Counted from the stretch's first letter, positions 1 to 9,354 are shown. The stretch: 64,000 nt of DNA from Acetobacteraceae bacterium (GCA_024280945.1 JAMXLO010000088.1:1-64000); one strand, 5' to 3'. Notes: generated by a model not told the origin, from the letters alone. Numbers and translations: made by a program.

Positions 1-2
1 GC

Positions 3-68
3 GCCAGCCACGCGATCGACGTGCACGGCCTGGCCGCCGTCCCGGCCAGTGCGATCAGCTGGGTGTGA
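3..68 (+). CDS. C-terminal tail of an upstream gene (partial)
   Basis: An open frame enters from the window edge and ends at a TGA at 66-68. It encodes about 21 residues ending in ...AISWV. The fragment is too short to assign a family. It is listed because the frame is open to the edge with GC-rich codons like the rest of the window, and because the next clear gene starts only at 664. It could equally be chance. Confidence 0.3.
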   Translation, partial: ASHAIDVHGLAAVPASAISWV

Positions 69-663
69 CGACTGCCTCGCCTCCTCTGCGGTCCCTTCGT
101 CGGGGCCGCGGAGGGGCGGTCGCTTTGCCCGAGTCACATTTTCATGGGCGGCGAGATGGCCGAAAACGGATGGGCAGATCGCCGACGTTTTTCGCACGAC
201 AGGCACCCGGACCACATGCACTAGCGGGATTGGTGAGGCCGAAAACGTTGTCCAGTTCGCAACCGGTCAGCAGCCTTGCGTCCGATGTGGGGCAGTTGCC
301 GTAGAACTCGACCCTCCGGCGGCGGTCGGAATCGACCGCAGGGTGCCGTACTTCTCCCGCTGGGAGTCGCGTGAGACCGCCGTCAGGACAGCCACAAAAT
401 CTTGATGTCCATGACAGGATCGCCCCGACTAACAGAATTCCACCATCGTTCACCCGGCAGATGCGGAAACCGTTGACACGTTTCGGTATTCGGTCGACAA
501 ACCGAATTGCAATACTCTGATGACCGTGACTTGCCCTTGCCCGAATCCGCTGCATCGGTCCGTACGAGCCGAGCGACCTCGAGTTGTTCCACTTGGCTAG
601 ACCGAGGTAGCAAACTGTTTGGTGGCGGGCGGACCAGCATCTCCATAAGATGACCGGACAACT
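69..663. other. Intergenic stretch, no gene seen
   Basis: About 595 bases with several overlapping short open frames on both strands, none resembling a known protein or following a convincing ribosome-binding site. The second half (about 380-620) is less GC-rich than the genome average. It probably holds the promoter and leader of the flippase gene at 664. Confidence 0.5.
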
Positions 664-2001
664 GTGAGGAAGCTGCTCAGTCAGCTGCGTGGTGCAAACC
701 GCGAACAGCGCAAGGCGATGCTCTCGATCGGAGCCAGTTTCCTTACCCGTATTCCTGGCGCGGTCGGTGTCTTATGGTTCCTTCCCCTACTCCATCTCGG
801 GCTCGGGACCGACGGGTATGTCGATCTGCTTTCATCATTGGCGCTGGCGACGGCGTGCTTGGGTCTGTCTGGTGGCTTCAATACTGTCGGGCGACGGGTA
901 ATCGGCGAGGCATATGCGGCGGGGAAACGCAGCGAGGAGGCGAACGGCTTTGCCAGCCTCATTGTGGCGCAACTACTTGTCCTCGGCGTCGCACTAACGT
1001 TCATCGCCGTCTACGGTTGGGTGTCCCACGCCCATCGTGCTGTGTTGATCGTCACGATGCTGTCGGCGTTCGGTGTATTCTTCAATCAGTTCAATGATGT
1101 CCGTGCAGCCTACAATGAACACTATGTTTCGGCTTCACTCCAGATTGTTCTGCAATCCCTGATTTATGCGATCGGCTTTCTCGTGCCAGCCACGCAGCAC
1201 AGTGTGGTGCTCGGTGCAACCGTAATCCAGGGCGCATACTGGTTGACTAGCCTGGCTACATTCATCCTGTTGCTAAGGAAGCGACAGTACCTGGTTCGCG
1301 GTCGTCCCAGCATGTTAAAGTTGTTTCTGCGCCAAGGCTCGATGCTCGTGATGGCAGACGGCTTTCTGATGGCAACGCTGAGCCTCTCGGTCGTATGGTT
1401 GCAAGCCTCGGCTACTGCAACCATCTCGGCGTGGTTCGGTACCGTCGTGCGTTTGTTCCAGACTTTCCTCGTCCCCGTCGTCCTGTTGCTGTTTCCGTTG
1501 TCGGGCTATGTCCGTATTCTCTGGAACAGCAAATCTGCTGCCCAGCAACGGGCATTCATCAGGGCGACGTGTCTGCTGGGTATTGGCTACGGGTTAATCG
1601 TCGCCATTGCGCTCTTTGCCGCGTCCGAGTTCTATGTCGAACAATTGCTTCACTTGCCGACACCGAACCTGTCGAATGTCATTCCGATCTTTGCACTGTT
1701 CGGGGCCATCATCGCTTACAGCAGCTTTTCGTCAATCGCCTACGTTGTTCTTGATCGGCCTGCAAGAATCGCGATGTGGACGACCATCATGACGGTCGTG
1801 GCCGTGATACTCGGGGCTGTGTCAAGCCGTCTGGTCAATCCGCTGCAGGCCGTCAGTATTTATGCACTGACCGTGGCGTTGTCATTGACGATCATTCTGG
1901 TCTGCAGCTCAGGCTTGGTCAGGCGGTCTGGCTTGGTGACGGACCATGACATCGCGCCGTGTCGGTCAGGAAACAAGCCGCAATCAGCTGCCCGGAATTG
2001 A
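664..2001 (+). CDS. Polysaccharide flippase (Wzx/MATE-like oligosaccharide transporter)
   Basis: A 445-residue integral membrane protein with about 12 hydrophobic segments spread over its length. The N-terminus has the arrangement of the oligosaccharide flippase family (SIGASFLTRIPGAVGVLWF, then a long loop with an Arg-rich RRVIGEAY). Such proteins move undecaprenyl-pyrophosphate-linked repeat units across the inner membrane. The neighbours (oxidoreductase, epimerase, acyltransferase, FkbM methyltransferase, sugar transferase) fit a capsule or exopolysaccharide locus. The start is the GTG at 664; no strong Shine-Dalgarno is visible. The family is fairly secure, the substrate unknown. Confidence 0.8.
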   Translation: MRKLLSQLRGANREQRKAMLSIGASFLTRIPGAVGVLWFLPLLHLGLGTDGYVDLLSSLALATACLGLSGGFNTVGRRVIGEAYAAGKRSEEANGFASLIVAQLLVLGVALTFIAVYGWVSHAHRAVLIVTMLSAFGVFFNQFNDVRAAYNEHYVSASLQIVLQSLIYAIGFLVPATQHSVVLGATVIQGAYWLTSLATFILLLRKRQYLVRGRPSMLKLFLRQGSMLVMADGFLMATLSLSVVWLQASATATISAWFGTVVRLFQTFLVPVVLLLFPLSGYVRILWNSKSAAQQRAFIRATCLLGIGYGLIVAIALFAASEFYVEQLLHLPTPNLSNVIPIFALFGAIIAYSSFSSIAYVVLDRPARIAMWTTIMTVVAVILGAVSSRLVNPLQAVSIYALTVALSLTIILVCSSGLVRRSGLVTDHDIAPCRSGNKPQSAARN

Positions 2002-2392
2002 GAAACTGGTGGCAAAGAGCGCCGGCGGACACCAGCCCGCCCACGCGTTGCCAACCCGCGCAGCGACAGCGGGCGCGACGGCCAGGCCGCTGTCATCTTT
2101 TTCTCCTGCCGCACAGCTGGCGCGGTCGACCAGGAAATGCTGTGGCACCGTGTAGTCGGCCCGCTCCGGTGAGACCGCCTACTCTTCAATCGTTTCCCCG
2201 AGTTAAAATAGCTCGTTGGGTGTACCACGTATCCACGTACACCCGGAGGAGGATGATCTTCCTGCTGGAATGGCTGCCGTCGGGCCTAATGGCTGTTTCT
2301 TGTTGTCGGGAATATCTGTCCAACAAAAACCGCAGACTCCGACGGGTACATTTGCGGCAAGCCTCACTTGAATGTATATTGCTACCCTTAAG
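2002..2392. other. Intergenic stretch between flippase and oxidoreductase
   Basis: About 390 bases without a supported gene. The open frames on either strand look non-protein-like. Bases 2365-2394 contain an imperfect inverted repeat (CACTTGA ... TTAAGTG) that touches the -35 element of the promoter predicted at 2393-2420, so it may be an operator. That role is inference only. Confidence 0.4.
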
Positions 2393-2420
2393 TGGACAGT
2401 GACACCGAGCCGGATATAAC
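2393..2420 (+). promoter_or_regulatory. Predicted sigma-70 promoter for the oxidoreductase/epimerase pair
   Basis: TGGACA at 2393-2398 (5 of 6 to TTGACA), 16-base spacer, TATAAC at 2415-2420 (5 of 6 to TATAAT). A start of transcription near 2427 would leave a leader of about 25 bases before the short leader ORF at 2452. The boxes are seen directly; activity is inferred. Confidence 0.4.
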
Positions 2421-2451
2421 GCCAGGTGGCAACCAAGATAAGGACTGAAAC

Positions 2452-2505
2452 ATGACCCGATTGCTCTACACGTTACTCAACAACAGATGCTCGATTACGG
2501 ATTAG
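2452..2505 (+). CDS. Possible 17-residue leader ORF
   Basis: ATG at 2452 follows an AAGGA sequence at good spacing and the frame stops with TAG at 2503-2505, one base before the ATG (2507) of the oxidoreductase. The oxidoreductase start has no recognisable Shine-Dalgarno of its own, so the leader ORF could deliver ribosomes by termination-reinitiation. The peptide (MTRLLYTLLNNRCSITD) has no runs of a single amino acid that would suggest classical attenuation. It is small enough that chance cannot be excluded. Confidence 0.3.
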   Translation: MTRLLYTLLNNRCSITD

Positions 2506-2506
2506 C

Positions 2507-3520
2507 ATGGCAGCGCTGAGGTTTGCAGTAATTGGGTGTGGTGCCATCGCAGAGAGCTACTATCTGCCTGTTCTGACATCTCGGCGCGACCTTTGTTCGG
2601 AACTTTGGATAGTCGACCCGGAACCGGCACGGTTGGAGACTGTGTCACGACAATTCAAGATCCCCAATGTCGCGACATCGCTGTCCCAAGTGCTTGATAA
2701 AATCGACGCGGCGGCGATCGCCTCTCCTCACGACACCCATTTTGGAATTAGCCAAACTCTCATTGCAGCAGCAAAACACGTGTTTTGTGAGAAGCCACTC
2801 ACCCCCTCGGTGAGCGAAGCGACTGAGTTGGTCGCTTTAGCAGAAAAAGCCAACGTGATCTTAGTACCGAATAACCTTCGGCGTTATGCTGCATCATTCC
2901 GGGAGATTAAACGCATCATCTCTGATGGCAGCCTAGGCAGACCGCTTTCTGCATCATGGGCGGAAGGGGGCAAGTACAGCTGGCCGACCAAGTCGGGATT
3001 CTATTTCACCCAGAAATCACGCAACGGCCGTCCGCCCCCCGGCGTCATGTTGGACATAGGAGCGCATGTCGTCGACCTCCTGTGCTGGTGGTTTGGCGAA
3101 GAGCCGATCGTCCTCGATTGCAGAACTGATTCGTTTGGAGGTCCAGAAGCGCGGGCGACGCTGATCCTGGATTTTGCAGGGGTGAGAACAGGCATCGACT
3201 TCAGTTATTATCAAAAGATGTCGAACAGCTACAGCATTCGGTTTGAGCGGGGACGCATCAGCGGTGGGTGTTACGATGAGCATCGATACACCGTTCAGCA
3301 GGAGTCGGCCCGACCGAAGCTGGTGAAACTCGCACCGCGAGGTATGACCTATCAAGAGCACGCGGCGCAAATGATCGCGGAGTTCGTCGGCGCAATCGCT
3401 GGTGGCAAGCAGCCTTTCGTTTCAGGCCGAGACGTGCTTCCTTCAATCCAGGCAATTTCAGAAGGCTATCGTTGCGCTAAAAGCTATGATGCGCCATGGC
3501 TGCCGAGGTTCGGCAAATGA
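2507..3520 (+). CDS. Gfo/Idh/MocA-family NAD(P)-dependent oxidoreductase
   Basis: A 337-residue protein with an N-terminal Rossmann fold (FAVIGCGAIAESYYLPVL, residues about 5-22), the family EKP signature (VFCEKPLTPS, about 91-100) and the C-terminal domain motif DIGAHVVDLLCWWFG around residue 185. Members oxidise or reduce hydroxyl groups of sugars, often nucleotide sugars in polysaccharide clusters; the substrate cannot be read here. It overlaps the epimerase by ATGA, so the two are translationally coupled. Codon use is noticeably more AT-rich than in housekeeping genes of the window, suggesting transfer. Confidence 0.88.
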   Translation: MAALRFAVIGCGAIAESYYLPVLTSRRDLCSELWIVDPEPARLETVSRQFKIPNVATSLSQVLDKIDAAAIASPHDTHFGISQTLIAAAKHVFCEKPLTPSVSEATELVALAEKANVILVPNNLRRYAASFREIKRIISDGSLGRPLSASWAEGGKYSWPTKSGFYFTQKSRNGRPPPGVMLDIGAHVVDLLCWWFGEEPIVLDCRTDSFGGPEARATLILDFAGVRTGIDFSYYQKMSNSYSIRFERGRISGGCYDEHRYTVQQESARPKLVKLAPRGMTYQEHAAQMIAEFVGAIAGGKQPFVSGRDVLPSIQAISEGYRCAKSYDAPWLPRFGK

Positions 3521-4566
3521 GCCAGGAGACCATTCTTGTTACCGGTGCCGGCGGATTTGTCGGAGGAACGATCGTTGAAGCCTTGCATTTTGGAGAGGAA
3601 TACCGTGTCCTGGCCGGGATTGCCCGATGGTCCAGTGCGCCACGTATCGCTCGCCTTCCAATAACGCTCGTGCAATGCGATGTGTTGAAGCCTGACGAAC
3701 TCGCCGAGGCATGCGCGGGTGTGGACTATGTCATCCATTGCGCTGTCGGCGACAGCGAAGTCATAGTTCAAGGTACGAAGAATGTCCTAGACGCTGCGGC
3801 CAAGGCCAGAGTGAAACGGGTCGTCCACATCAGTTCCGTTGCTATCTATGGCGCGGCAACCGGACAGGTCGATGAAGAGACGACGGCCCCCCAAGCCACG
3901 TTGACCACCTACGGTGAAGCGAAGCTTGCGAGCGAAGAGGTCTGCAGGAAGGCCCATGTTGACGTAGTTGTCTTACGTCCATCGGTCATTTACGGGCCAT
4001 TCTCGGCCGTTTGGACTGTCCGGAATGCACTACGGCTAGTACACGGTCGGTGGAAACATCTGGGTGCCTTGGGCGAAGGGAAGTGTAATCTGGTTCATGT
4101 TCATGACGTCGTCAGATTTGCCATCGCAGCGGTCCGACAAGCCGGTGTTGTAGGAGAAGCGTTCAACATCAATGGTCCGGAGATCGTGACCTGGAATGAC
4201 TACATGGAGCGGTTCAACAAACACCTTGGCTTGCCAGACATTACATTTCAGGCTGCGAGCCGGACGCAGATAAAAACCGGTCTATTGTCACCTATCCGGG
4301 TGATCGGCAAATACGCGCTGAAGCACCACTCGACACAGCTAAGTTGGCTGGCTCGACGCAACGATAGGCTGCAGAATCTTATGCAGCAAGTGGAATTGAC
4401 TCTCAAATGCACTCCCGACAGTGATGAACTGTCTCTGTTCAGCCTGGACGCCCACTACCGTCCTGACAAGGCAGAACGTGTGTTCGGATTCCGATCCGAC
4501 ATCGGCGTGGACGCCGGCCTCGCAATGTCAGTGGCGTGGCTTAATCATATGGGGGGACCCAATTAG
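3517..4566 (+). CDS. NAD-dependent epimerase/dehydratase (extended SDR)
   Basis: About 349 residues starting MSQETILVTGAGGFVGG, the glycine-rich NAD site of extended SDR sugar-nucleotide epimerases/dehydratases. The Ser region (VVHISSVAIYGAA) and a TYGEAKLASE segment, with Tyr-x3-Lys, supply the catalytic residues. ATG at 3517 is preferred over 3496: it gives an ATGA overlap with the oxidoreductase stop and is preceded by GAGGT. It probably acts on a nucleotide sugar or polyprenyl-linked sugar for the surface polysaccharide. Codon use is AT-richer than the window average. The exact reaction is unknown. Confidence 0.87.
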   Translation: MSQETILVTGAGGFVGGTIVEALHFGEEYRVLAGIARWSSAPRIARLPITLVQCDVLKPDELAEACAGVDYVIHCAVGDSEVIVQGTKNVLDAAAKARVKRVVHISSVAIYGAATGQVDEETTAPQATLTTYGEAKLASEEVCRKAHVDVVVLRPSVIYGPFSAVWTVRNALRLVHGRWKHLGALGEGKCNLVHVHDVVRFAIAAVRQAGVVGEAFNINGPEIVTWNDYMERFNKHLGLPDITFQAASRTQIKTGLLSPIRVIGKYALKHHSTQLSWLARRNDRLQNLMQQVELTLKCTPDSDELSLFSLDAHYRPDKAERVFGFRSDIGVDAGLAMSVAWLNHMGGPN

Positions 4567-4584
4567 CTGCACCCGCGGCGGACG

Positions 4585-4947
4585 ACAGACCATGCCCAGA
4601 TCTACGCATTGCATGCCCCTGAGATCGAGCGTCTGCAAGGAGAGAAGCCGCTACGAGTTTGGCGTCAAGGTTTCTGTCGCCGCGACCAACTGCGAGGGCG
4701 GGGGCCTGGCATAACGGCACCGCCCAGCAGGTGGTTTCGTCGATCGTGGTGTCACGGGCATGGTCTCCAGCCATCAGCGTGTGTGTCTTTATCGCGGGTC
4801 GGCATCGCCGGGATCAAATCGGCGATTCGCCGCGGACTATGCCGATGCGGCTCCATCGAACCAGTGATCGCCCAGATGAAGAGAGATGGCCGTGTCGAGC
4901 GCAGCTTTCGCGCCGGAGCGGGGGTGCAGCGATCCTTAGCCACCTGA
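4585..4947 (+). pseudogene. IS5-family-type transposase remnant
   Basis: Two frames together spell pieces of an IS5-type DDE transposase: QIYALHAPEIERLQGEKPL in one frame from about 4597, then RYEFGVKVSVAA in the next frame, and the C-terminal signature SIEPVIAQMKRDGRVERSF near 4850-4910. Functional relatives have the same blocks in this order in one frame with a longer middle. At least one frameshift and internal loss have occurred and the N-terminal half is missing. I did not find terminal inverted repeats. The fragment separates the plus-strand sugar genes from the minus-strand acyltransferase. Confidence 0.65.
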
Positions 4948-4982
4948 GGTGTTTCGGTTAGAGGCGACTCCTCTGAGCCGAT

Positions 4983-6113
4983 TTAACTGGTGGGTGAATG
5001 TGCCCCTCGAAAACTCATCTTTGTGACGTGCCGGTTCACAATGGCTTTCCCAAGGCGCACCCCTGGCTGTTCGATATAGAGGTAGGACAACCACGCAAGA
5101 GGGATTGTCGCGGCGTACGTGGCACTCGCAAGAAGGAGGGTCATCGCGACGGTATCCACACTGAGGTGCACAAGCGCGAACGCCTTTGCGATAAGGCATA
5201 GAACGACAAAATGCAGCAGATAAATGCTATAGGAAATGTCACCGATGAACGTCAGGAACCGAGATTGCAACCATGCAATCGGGGTGCTGATCAATATGCT
5301 GATGATGATCGCCGAAAAGAATGTCTCAACGAGGTGCGCGATTGGACTAACGTAGGAGAGCGGGAAGAATAACGTCGCCGACAGTACAGCAAGGCACCCC
5401 GGCACCAGCCATGGCAAGGGGATCGCGGGAAGGCGGTGCATCGCCAGGGCTGCCCCGACAATGAAGTCCATAAAGTAAAGGCCGATGTCGTAGGGACTAT
5501 GCGAGATTATGAAACTGGCCGCTGTGGCGATGATGAGCAGCTGCGGCATCCATCGCGGGCGGTGCAACGCCACGAAGGCGATGCCCGGCATTGCTATTGA
5601 CGCTACGATTTCGATGAAGATCGACCAAAGCTGCGGCAGGAGGAACGCTTGCACGCCGGCGAACGATCCGAGGATATGCAGCAGATCATAGCGATCTGCT
5701 CTGAAGTAGCGGCCAAAACCCGGTGCGAGATTGTCCACGGGGACGTTCCAGTGCAACACCACCAAATACCCGAGGCCTAAAAGGCTTGCGGGCCAGATGG
5801 CCGGATAGATGCGGAACCACCGTTGTACGTAGAAACGCGACACTGCGGGAATGTCGAATGCCGATGAATGGAGCGATCGCGTCAGCACGTATCCGCTTAG
5901 AACAAAAAAGATGACGACAGCAGCTCTGCCATTGGAGAATTTTCCAAGATCGACGAGCCACTCTGGGATAGAGTAGTAGCCTATGACATGACCAAAAAGC
6001 ACCGCCGTTGCCGCAATGCCGCGCAACGACTGCAATTCAACTATATGCGCCGAGCGGTCATGCAATAGCCGCTTGCTCTTTCGGGATAAGCCGGACTCAC
6101 CGGCGTTCTGCAT
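4983..6113 (-). CDS. Membrane acyltransferase (acyltransferase 3 / OafA-like)
   Basis: A 376-residue protein with about ten hydrophobic segments. Near the N-terminus is LQSLRGIAATAVLFGH, the Arg-x10-His motif of family 3 acyltransferases, followed by FFVLSGYVLTRSL and FYVQRWFRIYPA, both typical. These enzymes O-acetylate or O-acylate sugars of lipopolysaccharide, exopolysaccharide or membrane glycans using cytoplasmic acyl-CoA. The position in the polysaccharide cluster supports that role. It is transcribed opposite to the epimerase. Confidence 0.85.
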   Translation of the reverse strand: MQNAGESGLSRKSKRLLHDRSAHIVELQSLRGIAATAVLFGHVIGYYSIPEWLVDLGKFSNGRAAVVIFFVLSGYVLTRSLHSSAFDIPAVSRFYVQRWFRIYPAIWPASLLGLGYLVVLHWNVPVDNLAPGFGRYFRADRYDLLHILGSFAGVQAFLLPQLWSIFIEIVASIAMPGIAFVALHRPRWMPQLLIIATAASFIISHSPYDIGLYFMDFIVGAALAMHRLPAIPLPWLVPGCLAVLSATLFFPLSYVSPIAHLVETFFSAIIISILISTPIAWLQSRFLTFIGDISYSIYLLHFVVLCLIAKAFALVHLSVDTVAMTLLLASATYAATIPLAWLSYLYIEQPGVRLGKAIVNRHVTKMSFRGAHSPTS

Positions 6114-6354
6114 AGGTGCCTCTCCGCAACCCTATGTTATAACTGCCTGACTGCCCAATGCCGGGAACGAGACTTGGCATGATCTCAAGCGGTAGCCGCG
6201 GCGGGAACAACACAGCTGTATTGTGCAGCCTCGAGTAGCGGCTGACATCGCGATAGTGAGAGGCGCTGGAGACTTGCTCCTCAAACGGTCTAGCGCTCCC
6301 CTCGTCCGGATCATCGCCTGCGCTTGTCATCCCCCAACATACCCGCCGCAGCCT

Positions 6355-7092
6355 TCAGGCCTCAGTGCGGCGACTGAAGAGAAAGTCGGCCTGCATGCAG
6401 TGGCCAGCACCGTTGAACACTGGATTGTTCACCGCCGCGAGCGAAAACCCATTGCGGAACAATAAGTGCACGACTTCGTCCGCCAGCGCCTGTCCATGAT
6501 AAAGGGTCATGAACGAAACTTCAGCATAGACGAAATCCAGGACATCAAGAAGCTGCCCACAGCCCTGCAGCGCGAGGAGCTCGTATCCCTGGACGTCGAG
6601 CTTGAGCAATGCTGGCCTGACAATGTCGGCGGGGTGCAGAATTTCGTCCAGCCGCATGACCGCGACGGACTCGGTTCCAATCGTTTCCGCGCCGGCGGCG
6701 AAGCGAACCTGTTCATCGCTGACGGGAAGCAGCGATGAACTGTCGTCGTCCTTTGACACATACATTTCGGTCCCGTGCGCCGTCCGCGGACCGATCGCAC
6801 AGCGCCGCAGCGTGGTCTGCGCGTCCCCACGAAACAACCTCTCGAATTTTACAGCTGGGCGGGCCAGCGGTTCGAACGCGTAGATGCGCGTAGCCGGATG
6901 CAATGTTCTCATAAGCAGAGAAAACTGGCCCACATTCGCACCTACATCGATCAGCGTGGCGGGTGCGATGCCCCTCATCAGTTGAAGGTGCTCAACGGAC
7001 GCCGCCACACCGTGTAGCAACCCGCGGCGGAAGCCATGCGACGGAAGCAGCAGTATCAGCTTGCGCAGCTGCCGGAGGCGGTTCCCAATCAA
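6355..7092 (-). CDS. FkbM-family methyltransferase
   Basis: A 245-residue SAM-dependent methyltransferase. ATLIDVGANVGQFSLL (about residues 45-60) is the SAM-binding motif I of FkbM proteins, followed by YAFEPLARPAVKF, and ALLKLDVQGYELLALQG is the conserved FkbM block. Members O-methylate hydroxyl groups on sugars or polyketides. In this cluster it probably methylates a residue of the exported polysaccharide. It lies downstream of the ExoY-like gene with about 150 bases between them. Confidence 0.85.
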   Translation of the reverse strand: MIGNRLRQLRKLILLLPSHGFRRGLLHGVAASVEHLQLMRGIAPATLIDVGANVGQFSLLMRTLHPATRIYAFEPLARPAVKFERLFRGDAQTTLRRCAIGPRTAHGTEMYVSKDDDSSSLLPVSDEQVRFAAGAETIGTESVAVMRLDEILHPADIVRPALLKLDVQGYELLALQGCGQLLDVLDFVYAEVSFMTLYHGQALADEVVHLLFRNGFSLAAVNNPVFNGAGHCMQADFLFSRRTEA

Positions 7093-7240
7093 AGCTCGCT
7101 CGGGAGACGACTGGACTGGCCGCTAACCACCCTGCTCGTTTGAAGATGCTTGCGGCGTACAGGGCTCGGTCCGAGAGTGGTCGCTACGTGGGCGCCGCCA
7201 GTTGCCAAAGGCCGCATGTGCAGCAGGCGATGATGGGGCA

Positions 7241-7915
7241 TCAGCGCGCTCCTTCACCCCCGAACACGGCAGGTATGGTTCTCAGCAGCACGAGCATGTC
7301 GTGCCAAAATGACCAATTATCGACATACCAAGTGTCGAGTTGCACGCGTCTTTCGTAGGAAATGTCGCTGCGGCCGCTGACCTGCCAGAGGCCGGTCATT
7401 CCCGGACGTACGGCACAGTACTGATTAAAGCCTTCCCCATATAGCGGAATTTCGCTTTCGACAATCGGCCGCGGTCCGACCAAGCTCATTTCGAGCCGAA
7501 GCACGTTTATCAGCTGAGGTAGCTCGTCGAGGCTGCTATTTCGCAGGAAGCGCCCCACGCGGGTGATGCGCGGATCATTGGTCAGCTTGCGGGTTGTGGC
7601 CCATTGAGCTGCCATGGCACTGTCCTTGGCAAGGACCTCATTCAATACTCGCTCTGAATCCGGCACCATAGTGCGAAACTTTAGGCAATTGAATACCCGC
7701 CCGCCTGCACCAATACGCTTGTGAGCGTAAAACGCGGGACCACCGTCGAGGCGAACAATGAGTACGATGATCAGAAGCGGTATGCTGACGATGGCCAGAA
7801 GGAGCGCGGCGGCCAAGATATCGAATGCGGTCTTCGCAAGCCGTGTGCTCGGCACTCTAGCGCCGAACGTTGCCCTGCGTCGCGGACGCGCAAGTAGGAC
7901 TTTGTCGGAGATCAA
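7241..7915 (-). CDS. Initiating sugar transferase (ExoY/WbaP-like phosphoglycosyltransferase)
   Basis: A 224-residue bacterial sugar transferase. One hydrophobic hairpin (residues about 30-50) is followed by the catalytic cytosolic domain with LKFRTMV, NDPRITRVGRFLRNSSLDEL, MSLVGPRP and the C-terminal RPGMTGLWQVSGR. It transfers a sugar-1-phosphate to undecaprenyl phosphate, the first step of a repeat-unit pathway. The length fits the short ExoY form without the extra N-terminal membrane domain of WbaP. The sugar is not predictable here. It may start a minus-strand unit with the FkbM and acyltransferase genes. Confidence 0.9.
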   Translation of the reverse strand: MISDKVLLARPRRRATFGARVPSTRLAKTAFDILAAALLLAIVSIPLLIIVLIVRLDGGPAFYAHKRIGAGGRVFNCLKFRTMVPDSERVLNEVLAKDSAMAAQWATTRKLTNDPRITRVGRFLRNSSLDELPQLINVLRLEMSLVGPRPIVESEIPLYGEGFNQYCAVRPGMTGLWQVSGRSDISYERRVQLDTWYVDNWSFWHDMLVLLRTIPAVFGGEGAR

Positions 7916-8504
7916 ATCACTGACGCGTTGATAGAAGATCAGCAGTTGGCCACGAGAGCGGCATTCCTATTGGGCGCTCACTGACAGGCGTGACTAACCG
8001 CGTCCAGCTCTCAGCAGACATGAATCGTATACTACTATCAGTAATCTGACGTCAGTAAATTATCAATCCGCACCGATTCGCGTCAATCTTCTCACGCGAT
8101 GTTGATTGCGCATATGTACCGTATCACGATGCCCGGATTCAGCATCGAAGTTGTGTCAAGCTACGTGTTGGGCGTGCCCAATTTGCTCTACGCCAACGCG
8201 GAAGGCAGATGGTATTCGTGGCTTGGCTGGAGCTTCGGATCGTGCGTGCATGATAGATGTGGCAATCGGGTTACAACTGTTGGCTGTATGACGGCGTGGG
8301 AAATCGGATACGAAGACCATACGGCACTGAGCTGCCGGCCTTTGCCGGTGAGCTGGTAGATTTGATTTCAGCTGGAAATGTGTCCCGTGACGTGGTGGTA
8401 GGAGCGATATTCCTGAGCAGCGTTGGCTGCGTGATCAAGCTGCCACAGTGGGCAGGCTGACGATTGCAGGATGCTGAGAGAGCCAGCGCTTCCAGACTCA
8501 CGTC
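7916..8504. other. Upstream region of the sugar transferase; AT-rich, with a perfect palindrome
   Basis: No supported gene. Bases 8020-8065 are strikingly AT-rich and contain the perfect 10-base palindrome CTGACGTCAG at 8046-8055 with further TTACTGA-like repeats beside it, about 130 bases upstream of the sugar transferase start. This is a plausible promoter/operator zone for the minus-strand polysaccharide genes. The part from about 8100 to 8500 contains short frames on both strands that I could not relate to anything. Confidence 0.4.
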
Positions 8505-9122
8505 GCAGCGTTACACCGCCATTCGTCGCACGCCTGGCTCGGCTTCATCCGGGGCAAAGGCCGTGCCGATCCAGGCCGGGACGATGCGCCGCTGTGACTT
8601 GCCGGCATGAGCCGTCGCATTGCGCATGAAGTGGACGCGGCACCGCTGCCACGAGACATTCAGCACGCGATCGGTCACGGCTTTCAGCCCTCATGCGCGT
8701 CCGAGATCATCAGCTTGACGCCACGCCGGCCACGTTGCTGCGCAGGAACTCGATCCACAAGGTCTCGGCCTCGCTGCATCGACTGTCATATGAGCATGTC
8801 ATAGCGGCCGTCTCTGATCACATCGGTGGCGATGATGACCGCCACCGATATGATGGAACCGTTCTGGCGCACCTTCACCTGGGTGGGATCCAGCCAGAAT
8901 ACGGGCAGTCAGCCTCGATCGGCCGATGCAGGAAGGCCTGCACGCGTTCGTGATCTCGGCATAGCCGCGATACCTTACCCTTGGAAGTGCCCGAGTTGCC
9001 CATGGCCTGCACCACGTCATCGGCGCTGTAGGTTGATATGGCGTGCACATAGGCTTCCTGGATGACGGCGGTCAGCGCCTTTCGGCCATGCGTCTCGGTT
9101 CAAGAAAGCCTGGGAATAGGGT
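8505..9122 (-). mobile_element. IS256-family transposase remnant
   Basis: Read on the minus strand, the segment gives consecutive IS256-type blocks: EPRRMAE and LTAVIQEAYVHAIST (about 9105-9045), QAMGNSGTSKGKVSRLCRD, a block with WLDPTQVKVRQNGSI, GVKLMISDAHEG (about 8730-8690) and VSWQRCRVHFMRNATAHAG. Several frame changes and stops interrupt it: one base is missing within HEG-LK, and the frame closes after about 8510. Both ends of the transposase are absent and no inverted repeats were recognised, so it is a dead internal fragment. Confidence 0.75.
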
Positions 9123-9126
9123 TACC

Positions 9127-9306
9127 TTAGTGCGGCTTCTTCGCTGCCTCATCAAATACGGTGCATGCCAAAGTAAGCAGGTGCCCTGCCGTGTCGGTAT
9201 AGCCGGCCCGATCAGCGTCCTGTGCGAGCGCGATCAGGCGATCGGACAGGACCAGTTCGCTCACGGTCGCCTGATGCACCGATCTGACATCCGTTCCGAC
9301 AATCAT
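9127..9306 (-). CDS. Small hypothetical protein (59 residues)
   Basis: ATG at 9304-9306 is preceded by AGGGGAC at about 6 bases, a good ribosome-binding site, and the frame runs to TAA at 9127-9129. The protein (MIVGTDVRSVHQ...AAKKPH) is Ala- and Asp-rich, predicted largely helical, with no membrane segment or cysteine cluster (one Cys). It follows the ribbon-helix-helix gene by about 48 bases on the same strand and may share its transcript. It abuts the IS256 remnant. I do not recognise a family. Confidence 0.5.
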   Translation of the reverse strand: MIVGTDVRSVHQATVSELVLSDRLIALAQDADRAGYTDTAGHLLTLACTVFDEAAKKPH

Positions 9307-9354
9307 AGTGTCCCCTAGAGTTCAGTATCTCCCCGAAAGAATGCAACCGTCGGT

